DNA of 64,000 nt from Pseudomonas tumuqii (lineage in GTDB: Bacteria; Pseudomonadota; Gammaproteobacteria; Pseudomonadales; Pseudomonadaceae). Each line of letters opens with the position of its first letter. Position 1 is the stretch's first letter. The position numbers and the translations under genes are program-made. Under the pieces are notes generated by a model. It did not search any database, had not been told where the DNA came from, and saw nothing but the letters and a program-made list of their open reading frames with translations. Positions 1 through 8,300 of this stretch are shown here, in pieces. The stretch is from assembly GCF_013184545.1 (NCBI RefSeq), contig NZ_JAAOJA010000003.1, forward strand, positions 434,001-498,000. Reading direction: 5' to 3'.

Positions 1-3000
1 AGGCGCAAGTCGCGCGCGTCCGACTCGCTCAGGGCGAGACTGCGGGCGACCCGTGGCGAGCGGCTGGCGCGCAAGGCAAGTGCCGGTGCGCCCAGCCAGA
101 GCAGGGCGAAAGGCAGCACCACGGGCCAGGAAGCGGGGGCGAAGGCCACCGCGCCGGCCGCGACCAGCAGGCCAAGGGTGGTCGAACCGGCCATGCCGCG
201 ATAGAAACCTCGTAGGTTCAGGCGCGGGCTGATGGCTGACTGTGCCGCGGTGGTCCATTGCAGCAGGTTGCTGCGGGTGATTGCCAGCCGCGCCAGGGTT
301 CTGCCGATGGCATCGAGCATGCGCCAGGCGCTGTCGGGCAGAAAGGCCAGCGACAGCAGGGTCTGCGCCGTGGCGAGTTTCAGGTCGGCGAGCAGCCGGC
401 GCAGATGGTTGGGCAGACGCACACCGCTGTGTTGTGGCAGCAGGGCGAAGAAGGTGGGCAGGAAGGCCGGGATCGCCATGGCCGCGAGCATCAGCAGGGT
501 CGCGCTCAAGGCGGCCGGCATCGGCAGCAGCCAGCAGGCCGCCAGGGCGAGCAAGGTCAGCGGGGCCAGCAGCGAGCGGCGCAGGTTATCGAGCATCTTG
601 AAGCAGCCGATCGAGGGAACCGCCAGGTGACCGCTGCGCGTCCCGAAGATCCAGGGCAGCAGTTGCCAATCGCCGCGGGTCCAGCGGTGCTGGCGCTTGC
701 TTGCCACGTCGTAGCGCGAGGGAAATTCTTCGACGACCTCGACATCCGAGGCGAGGCCGGCACGGGCGAAAATACCCTCGAACAAGTCATGGCTGAGCAT
801 CGAGTTTTCCGGCACCCGGCTGGCCAGGGCGGCCTCGAAGGCATCGATGTCATAGATGCCCTTGCCGGTGTAGGAGCCTTCGCCGAACAGGTCCTGGTAG
901 ACGTCGGAAACCGCCGCCGCGTAAGGGTCCATGCCGCCAGGGCTGGAAAACACCCGTTGATAGAACGAGCCTTCGCGTCCGACCGGCAAGGACGGCGTGA
1001 CCCGCGGTTGCAGAATCGCATAGCCGCTGGTGACGCGCTGCAAGCTGTCGCTGAAGCGCGGCCGATTCAGCGGGTGACCCATCTTGCCGATCAGGCGCAG
1101 CGCCGCATCGCGCGGCAGCCGCGTATCGGCATCCAGGGTGATGACGTAACGCACATCCGCAGGCACCTGCTGGGTGCAACCCGCCAGGGTCATGTAGCTG
1201 GTGTCGCTGGCACCGCGCAGCAGCCGATTGAGCTCATGCAGCTTGCCGCGTTTGCGTTCCCAGCCCATCCAGGTGTTTTCGCCGGCATTGAACTGCCGAT
1301 GGCGGTGCAGCAGCAGGAAGCGGCTGCCACCCGGGGCTGGCCCATACCGCTGATTGAGCAGGGCGATGGCCGCGACCGCCACGGCCAGTAGCGGGGCATC
1401 GGTCGCGACCACTTGCTGATCGGCGTCCAGCCCGTCGGTGAGCAGGGCGAAAGTCAGATCGCCACCGGCACCGGCAAGGTGATGGACTTCCAGACGCTCG
1501 ATTTGCTCCAGCAGATCGGCCTCGCTGGTCAGCAGGGTCGGCACCGCAACCAGGGTGCGCAGCGCTTGCGGCACCCCGTTGGTGAGTTCCAGGCCGGGCA
1601 GGGTCATGGCGCCGAAGCTCCAGGTGACCGTGCGATTGACCAGCGCCGTCGCCACTTCGGTGGCCGGGAGGAAGCCGAGCACGGCCAACAGCAGCAGCCA
1701 GCCAGCCGTCACGCTGGGCATCGACAGCGTCCACAACGCCAGCGCGAGCAAGCTCGTGGCCACCAGCAGAATGCTGCCGACATAGCCGGCGATACCCAGG
1801 CGGATCTTGAGGCGACTGAAGCGCAGGCGCACCGGCGGCTTGAAGCCGATGGCCTGTTCCAGCGCCCGACGCCCTTCGGCGATCAGGTGGTAGCCCGGGT
1901 CGCCGACGCGCTCGGCCTGTTCCCCTTGCCTGCTTTGCTCGGCATGCTGAGCCGCCGCCAGGGCCAGGCCGGCCACTTCCAGTTCCGTGGCCGAGGAACC
2001 GCGGGCCAGCTGTTCGATCGCGCTGCGGTACAGGTTGCGGGTGGGGAAATCCATGCTGGCAAAGGCGCTGCCCGCGCCTAGACGCTCATCGACCAGGCTG
2101 ACGCTCTCGAACAGCTCGGCCCAGTCGATATCGGAAATCAGTCGCATGCTGGTGATGACGTTGCGCACGCTGAGGTTGGACGCGCCCTGGCGCTGCTGCG
2201 AGCGCTGCACCACGTCATCGATCGAGGCACCTTGCAGGCTGAGCTGTTCTTCCAGCCAGCCCAGCGCCGGGGTGGTCCTGGGATCCTGGTCCCGCAGGCA
2301 TTTGGCCAGTTCTGCGGCGAAAGGCTCGGACATTGGCCCGGCCTTGCGCGTGGCGACCTCCGCCTCCAGGGCGCTGCGCGCGGAACCTGCTGCCAGCAGG
2401 CGAATGGCCAGGGCATCGGCCTCGGCGCGGGCGGCGCGGCCGGCGCTGATCTGGTCGGCCAGGCGGCGCAGGTTTTCGATCAGCACGATGCGCAAGGTGA
2501 TGGCCACGGCCCATAGCTCGCCAATGGTCAGTGGCTGAACCCGCTGATAAGCGCTGATGAAGCGGCGCAGCGTGTCGGGGTCGAAGTGGCTGTCGGTATG
2601 GGCGACGAAGGCCCAGGCCAGACCGAACACCCGTGGATAGCCGGCGAACGGACCATGGCCCAGCTTCGGTAGCTGGCGATAGAAGCCCGGCGGCAAATCA
2701 TCGCGAATCTCGCGGATCTGGGCTTCGACCAGGTGGTAATTGTCCAGCAGCCATTCTGCGGCCGGCACTACGCTGCGATTCTGCTCCAGCTCCGCGGCGC
2801 TGGCCCTGTAGGCGGCGAGCAATACCTTGGCATTGTCATCGAGCCGGACATGCAGCGACAGCACTGTCGGCGGATGCGCGGTCACCGACTGAACCGCAGC
2901 AAGGCTGTGGGCGTGTTGTTCCAGGCGCTCGACGCCGAAGAGCTCCTGGCGTACCGGCGCGGGGTCAGTCCAGGGTGGTGAGAGGGGACGGGGGCCGAGA

Positions 3001-3023
3001 ATGGAGCGAAGAAACGAGTTCAT
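1..3023 (-). CDS. NdvB-type cyclic beta-1,2-glucan synthase, N-terminal part (gene runs off the left edge)
   Basis: About 1007 codons are visible and the stop lies outside the window. The start is an ATG at 3023, preceded by AGGAAGG. The N-terminal ~400 residues are soluble and helical, followed by a paired membrane segment (about 405-460). A processive family-2-like glycosyltransferase domain comes next: D631-A-D633 in ITLDADTRLP, then LSHDLFEG and QHRWTRGDWQ (the Q-x-x-R-W motif). More membrane helices follow. This order matches rhizobial NdvB/Chv cyclic glucan synthases (about 2800 residues), which make, cyclise and trim periplasmic beta-1,2-glucan from UDP-glucose. The C-terminal glycoside phosphorylase (GH94) half would lie to the left and cannot be seen. 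P. aeruginosa NdvB is a different, much shorter protein, so I give no symbol. Family call is confident, exact product less so. Confidence 0.82.
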   Translation of the reverse strand, partial: MNSFLRSILGPRPLSPPWTDPAPVRQELFGVERLEQHAHSLAAVQSVTAHPPTVLSLHVRLDDNAKVLLAAYRASAAELEQNRSVVPAAEWLLDNYHLVEAQIREIRDDLPPGFYRQLPKLGHGPFAGYPRVFGLAWAFVAHTDSHFDPDTLRRFISAYQRVQPLTIGELWAVAITLRIVLIENLRRLADQISAGRAARAEADALAIRLLAAGSARSALEAEVATRKAGPMSEPFAAELAKCLRDQDPRTTPALGWLEEQLSLQGASIDDVVQRSQQRQGASNLSVRNVITSMRLISDIDWAELFESVSLVDERLGAGSAFASMDFPTRNLYRSAIEQLARGSSATELEVAGLALAAAQHAEQSRQGEQAERVGDPGYHLIAEGRRALEQAIGFKPPVRLRFSRLKIRLGIAGYVGSILLVATSLLALALWTLSMPSVTAGWLLLLAVLGFLPATEVATALVNRTVTWSFGAMTLPGLELTNGVPQALRTLVAVPTLLTSEADLLEQIERLEVHHLAGAGGDLTFALLTDGLDADQQVVATDAPLLAVAVAAIALLNQRYGPAPGGSRFLLLHRHRQFNAGENTWMGWERKRGKLHELNRLLRGASDTSYMTLAGCTQQVPADVRYVITLDADTRLPRDAALRLIGKMGHPLNRPRFSDSLQRVTSGYAILQPRVTPSLPVGREGSFYQRVFSSPGGMDPYAAAVSDVYQDLFGEGSYTGKGIYDIDAFEAALASRVPENSMLSHDLFEGIFARAGLASDVEVVEEFPSRYDVASKRQHRWTRGDWQLLPWIFGTRSGHLAVPSIGCFKMLDNLRRSLLAPLTLLALAACWLLPMPAALSATLLMLAAMAIPAFLPTFFALLPQHSGVRLPNHLRRLLADLKLATAQTLLSLAFLPDSAWRMLDAIGRTLARLAITRSNLLQWTTAAQSAISPRLNLRGFYRGMAGSTTLGLLVAAGAVAFAPASWPVVLPFALLWLGAPALALRASRSPRVARSLALSESDARDLR

Positions 3024-3412
3024 GGATGCCTTCCTGGCCAGCATTGAAAATGCAATAGGACTCGATCCGGCTGAGCCTATCAAAGGGCGCTACGGCATGC
3101 TTTCGGAAGAACTTCAGAGGCCGCTTTCGGGCTTCTGCCACTTCACCGTACTGGCCTTGTGCAATGGCAGAACCCGCCATGGCGGGTCTGTAAGCCTGTG
3201 CACAGTCAGTTGCGTCGATGAGGTGCGGGGCCCGCCTAGCGTGGGCCTCTCATCAGGAAGGCTGCTGTCGCAGCATGGGCTCGAAGATACAGCAAAGGCA
3301 TGCCTGTTGTCTGACCGCGAATTGCTCCGGTCTGCTCAGGGTTGGCCGGATTTCCGATAAGCAGTACGGGTGAAGGGCGGCGTCGCGGTTGCGAGTTGGC
3401 CATATGGCGGCT
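3024..3412. other. Intergenic region between the MFS gene and the glucan synthase gene
   Basis: 389 nt without a supported gene. It must carry the leader of the glucan synthase. Two short inverted repeats are visible: a perfect 8+8 palindrome (ACCCGCCATGGCGGGT, 3172-3187) and GGCCC/GGGCC arms around 3230-3249. Neither is followed by a T run on the minus strand, so I do not call an intrinsic terminator. No promoter was recognised with confidence. Confidence 0.4.
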
Positions 3413-4603
3413 TCATTGCCCAGTTCGCCTGACGCGTAGCAGGAGCAGAGCCGTTGCCGCCAGGGCGGTGCCGGCGTAGAAGGCCACTGGGGCGCCATAG
3501 GACTGCCACAGCCAGCCGGCGGTCGCGCTGGCCAGCAGCACGGCGATGCCACTGACCAGGTTGAACAGGCCAAAGGCGCTGCCCTTGAGCTCGGCTGGCG
3601 TGGTGTCCGCCACCAGTGCTGCCAGAATGCCCTGGCTGAAGCCCATATGCAGGCCCCACAGGGCGACGCCGAGCAGCACCGTGATGACCGAACCGGCCCA
3701 GGCCAGCAGTAGATCGGCGAGGATCAGCAGCAGCAAGCTGGCGCCCAGCAAGGTGCTGCGCTCGATGCGATCCGACCACTTGCCCACCGGGTAGGCCGAG
3801 AGCATGTAGAACGCCGCCATCACCACCATGACCAGCGGCACCCAGGCGGCGGGGAGGCCCAACTGCTCGGCGCGCAGCAGCAGAAAGGCTTCGCTGAAGC
3901 GGGCCAGGGTGAACACCGCGCCGATGCCGACCACCCACCAGAATGCCTTGGAGAATCGAGCCAGGGATTGCAGGCGCACCGGCGAACGTAACGCCAGGGC
4001 ACGCGCTGGGCGTGCCGGTTCGCTGACCCCGGCCCAGAGCGTGACCACCGCCAGCAGTGCGGGGATAGGCGCAAACCACAACACCTGGGTGATATCGCCG
4101 CTGAACCAGAGCATCAGCAGGATCGCCAGGATCGGCCCGAGAAAGGCGCCGGCGGTATCCATCGACTGGCGCAGCCCGAAGCAGGCACCACGGATAGCGG
4201 CCGGGGCCACATCGGCGATCAGCGCATCGCGCGGGGCGCCACGGATGCCCTTGCCGATCCTGTCCAGCAGGCGTGCGATGAAAACCGTTTCCGCCGAGTC
4301 AGCCAGGGGAAACAGCGGTTTGCTCAGCGCCGCGAGGCCGTAACCAAGCAGCAGCAAGCCTTTGCGCCGGCCGATGAAATCGCTGAGCGCGCCGGAAAAC
4401 ACCTTGACCAGCAACGCGCTGGCCTCGGCCAGCCCTTCTATCAGCCCGACCGTCAGCATGCTGGCGCCCAGCGTACCCACCAGAAACAGCGGCAGCAGGC
4501 TGTGCACCAGCTCCGATGACACATCCATGAACAAGCTGACCAGGCCCAGCGCCCAGATCGTGTGCGGGATGCCCTGGGCGGGTTTGACTGCAAACCTTGG
4601 CAT
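3413..4603 (-). CDS. Major facilitator superfamily exporter
   Basis: 396 residues from the ATG at 4603, chosen because GGGAGG sits 6 nt upstream. The longer reading frame to 4702 has no such signal. The protein is almost entirely hydrophobic with about 12 membrane helices. The MFS signature between helices 2 and 3 is clear (GALSDFIGRRKGLLLLGYG), and the repeat near helix 8/9 reads PVGKWSDRIERS. MFS proteins of this type are drug/proton or metabolite/proton antiporters of the inner membrane. Nothing here shows the substrate. It points the same way as the glucan synthase but is 389 nt away, so joint transcription is not assured. Confidence 0.85.
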   Translation of the reverse strand: MPRFAVKPAQGIPHTIWALGLVSLFMDVSSELVHSLLPLFLVGTLGASMLTVGLIEGLAEASALLVKVFSGALSDFIGRRKGLLLLGYGLAALSKPLFPLADSAETVFIARLLDRIGKGIRGAPRDALIADVAPAAIRGACFGLRQSMDTAGAFLGPILAILLMLWFSGDITQVLWFAPIPALLAVVTLWAGVSEPARPARALALRSPVRLQSLARFSKAFWWVVGIGAVFTLARFSEAFLLLRAEQLGLPAAWVPLVMVVMAAFYMLSAYPVGKWSDRIERSTLLGASLLLLILADLLLAWAGSVITVLLGVALWGLHMGFSQGILAALVADTTPAELKGSAFGLFNLVSGIAVLLASATAGWLWQSYGAPVAFYAGTALAATALLLLRVRRTGQ

Positions 4604-4837
4604 GCGCTTGCCTCCCGGAAAGCCGATGCGCGGCGCTGGCTGCCGTTCGCCGCCAATTTCTGCCGCGAACAAGGCGACGACGAGCCTGTCGTGCCGGGCC
4701 AAGCCGTACTAGCCTATCCACAGACCTGGTCAGCAAGGGAGCGCTGAGAGTTTGTGAAAGAACTCCCGCCTGTTGCGAACGCCATGCGGCTGTCAGGTGA
4801 GTTCAATGAGTAAGGCAGGATGACGTGGAGTACGCCA

Positions 4838-5077
4838 ATGGCCAGTCATGAAAATTCCGACATTTCCCTCGAAGACCTGGCGCTCGAACCCCTCGCCGAG
4901 CAAGTCGAGGAGGGGGTGAGCAAGGGCCGAGCCAAGTTCCAGATCGATACCCGCGGTGGCGGCGAACGGCGCAAGGTGCAGGATCGCCGCGCCGATATCC
5001 GCTTCCAGGAAGAACGACGGAGTAACAAGGATCGCCGCGTCGGCAGCAATCCCTGGGCGCCGGGCGTGGATATCTGA
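4838..5077 (+). CDS. Small charged protein with Arg-rich DRR/ERR repeats, function unknown
   Basis: 79 residues. The ATG at 4838 is preferred over the one at 4820 because GGAG stands 7 nt before it, while the upstream ATG has no properly spaced site. The first ~35 residues are acidic (SLEDLALEPLAEQVEEG). The C-terminal half is strongly basic with a recurring pattern: GGERRKVQDRR, then EERRSNKDRR. There is no signal peptide or membrane segment, so it should be cytoplasmic. The acidic/basic split suggests binding to nucleic acid or to a larger partner, but that is only inference. It is isolated between genes on the other strand. I do not recognise the family. Confidence 0.6.
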   Translation: MASHENSDISLEDLALEPLAEQVEEGVSKGRAKFQIDTRGGGERRKVQDRRADIRFQEERRSNKDRRVGSNPWAPGVDI

Positions 5078-5332
5078 TTTCAGCAGCAGGTGATTGTCGG
5101 GTTGGCGCACGAGCGCCGGTGTTTGCCGCCCTGGGCCGTCAGGTCCCGGATGGAGGGCGGCAAGCCCTGCGCCGGCGAACTGCTGCAGACTGCCACCAGG
5201 CGACTCGCCGAGCTTGCTCACTGCCTCTTGGCAGAGGGTTGCTGGCCGCCGCTGCCGGTCAGGAAATCATGCTGATCAGCCAGCGGCGGGTTCGGCGCAG
5301 CCACCGGTTCGCTGGGCTGTCCTGCCGCGCCA

Positions 5333-8300
5333 TCAGTCTTTTCCAGGCGCTGGATTATCTTGTGGCGCTGGATTGTCCTCTTTGGGCTGGGCCAGTTCAT
5401 GGTGTTGGAATGCCTGGGCGACAGTGGCCCGCAGTTGCGCGTCGTCCCAGGGTTTGGTGAGGAACTTGTAGATGGCGCCCTGGTTGATCGCCTCGGTCAC
5501 CGATGTCAGGTCGGTGTAGCCGGAGAGCACAATGCGGATGGTATCCGGATAGAGGTCCTTGACCCGGCTGAAGAACGCGGTGCCGTTCATTTCCGGCATG
5601 CGCTGGTCGGAGAGAATGACCTGGACCTCGTGCTTTGCCAGCAGGGCGAAGGCATCTTGTGCGCGGTTGGCGGTAAGCACGTGATAGCCGTCGCGCCTTA
5701 GTACCCGGGTCAGGGCGCGCAGAATATTCTCTTCGTCATCGAGCAGGAGCAGGGTCTGTGTGCTGCTTTCGGCAGCGCTCTCTGCTGCGGGCAGGCGATC
5801 CTTGGCGCGCTGCTGGAGGTAATGTTTCAGGGTTGCCAGCGGTATGGGCTTGGCGAAGTAGTAGCCCTGGAATTCATCGCAGTGGCTTTTCTTCAGGAAG
5901 GCGACTTGCGCCTCGGTTTCCACGCCTTCGGCGATCACCTTGAGCTTCAGGTGGTGGGCCATGGAAATGATGCCTTGGGTGATCGCCGCATCATGCCGGT
6001 CGCTGATCACGTCCTGGATGAAGGAGCGGTCGATCTTGACCTTGTCGATCGGCAGGCGCTTGAGGTAGTTGAGGCTGGAGAAGCCGGTGCCGAAATCATC
6101 GATGGCGATGCGTACGCCCAGGTCTTTCAGGGCGTGCAGGGTGAAGATGGCCCGCTCGGCATTCGCCAGCAACACGGTTTCGGTGATTTCCAGCTCCAGC
6201 AGTTCGGCCGGCAGCTGGGCCTGGATGAGGCTGCTGCGCACGAACTCGACGAAGTTGGCGCGCTGGAACTGCACCGGTGAAATGTTCACGGCCATCACTG
6301 CGCCATTGAAGCCTTGATCGAGCAGCAGGCGGGCATCGCGGCAGGCGGTTTTGAGTACCCACTCGCTGAGCGGAATGATCTGCCCGGTGTCCTCGGCGAT
6401 GGGCACGAATTGCGCCGGCGAAATAAACCCCTGCTCGGCGTGTTGCCAGCGCAACAGCGCCTCATAACCAATCACCCGGCCCGTGCGACTGTCGATCTGC
6501 GGCTGGTAGTAGAGTTCGAAGGCTTCGGTGTCGATGGCTTTCTGCAGCTGGTTGCGCAAGGTTACCCGCTCGCTGACCTTCTGGTTGAGATCCTCGGTGT
6601 ACCACTGATAGTTGTTGCGGCCCTGTTGCTTGGCTTTGAACATGGCCAGGTCGGCCTGCTGGATCAGTTGCATTGGCTGTTCGAGGCTGCCGTCGTTGAG
6701 GGTGATGCCGATGCTCGCGGTGATGTGCAGATCGACGCCGCCGACCGTATAGGGCCGCGCGATGCTCTCCATGATCCGGTCTGCCACCAGCAGCACGTCC
6801 TCTTCACGGGCCAGGTCCGGCAGGATGACAATGAACTCGTCACCGCCCAGCCGCGCCACGGTGTCGCCTGGACGGACCTGCTGGTTCATGCGGCGCGCCA
6901 CTTCGACCAGAATCAGATCGCCGGCACTGTGCCCCATGCTGTCGTTGACCGGCTTGAAGCCATCCAGGTCGATGAACATCACCGCCAGGCTGCGCTTGTA
7001 GCGGCGGCTGATCTGGCAACCCTGGTTCAGACGATCCTCCAGCAGCGAGCGGTTGGGCAGGCCGGTGAGGACATCGTGGCTGGCGTTGTAGGCCAGTTCG
7101 GATTCGTAGCGTTTGCGCTCGGAAATATCGTTCTGCACGCCGATGAAATGGGTGATCTTGCCCTCCTCGTCAGGCACCGGGGCGATATACAGATCGTTCC
7201 AGAAGGGGGTGCCGTCCTTGCGGAAGTTGCGCAACACCACATGGGTTTCGCGCTTTTCCGCCAGACCCTGGCGAATTTCGTTGATGCCGGCTTGTTCGCG
7301 CTCAGCCCCTTGAAGAAAGCGGCAATTGCGCCCGATGACTTCTTCCGCGCTGTAGCCGGTGATGCGTTCGAAGGCCGGGTTGACGTAGATGATCGGCTGG
7401 TCATCGGCCAGCGCATCGCAGACCAGAGCGCCGTTGTAACTGGCTTCCAGGCTGCGCTTGAGCAGACGCAGCTGCTTGTCCGCCTCCTTCTGGGCGGTGA
7501 TGTCGCGAAAGGCGACCACCCAGCCCTGCGGTGCATCATCATCGAGCAGCGGGGCGCTGTCGTAGGCGATATAGCGCTCGCCCGGCGATGTCGGCGCCAG
7601 CCTGATTTCGCCGTGGTAACTGCTGGTTCGCTGGTTATGCTCGCTGTCGTTGAGCGCCAGCGGCAGGTAGCTGGCCAGTGCCTGGCCGAGCAGCACTTGC
7701 GCCGGTTGGCCGAGCAGTTCGGCGGCGGTCGGGTTGACGAAGCTCAGCAGGCCCTGGCGATCTACCGCCAACAGGCCCTCGGCGATGCTGTTGGTGATCG
7801 CCGAGGTGAACTCCAGCTGGGTTTTCAGGCGGCGTTCGCCGGTGATCACCGCTTGCATCAGGCGGTTGTTTTCCAGTACCGCGACGGCCATCTGGGCAAA
7901 CTGCTGGGCAATCGCCAGGTCGTCCGGGTTGAATTCGCCGTCGTACTTGTCCGATAACTGCAGCAGACCGAAATGGGCCCCGCTATGGTCATTCAGGGGC
8001 ACCGCAAGCAAGCCGCGCATGGGCGGGTGCTGATTGTCGGTACTGTTCAGCTCCGGCCAGCAGGGGTGCTGTTCCAGTTCGGCCTGGGTCAGCAGGGTCG
8101 GCTGATCGATCTCGTCGGTCAGGGAGTGGATAGCGCTGTCGGCGGACGGGTTGGACGCACCCTTCCAGGCGGCGTATTTTTCCGAGAGCGAGACGGCGTT
8201 GATCGACTGGGTCCAGTTGCCGGCCCGGTTCAGGCTCATGGCCGCCTGGTGTGCCCCGAGCAGCAAGCGCAGGCGTTCGCTCATGTAGTCCAGCAGCGAT

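Noticed and set aside
6314..7957. 547-codon plus-strand frame inside the large sensor gene
   Set aside because: Antisense to PAS/GGDEF/EAL coding sequence with all motifs on the minus strand; a codon-bias shadow.
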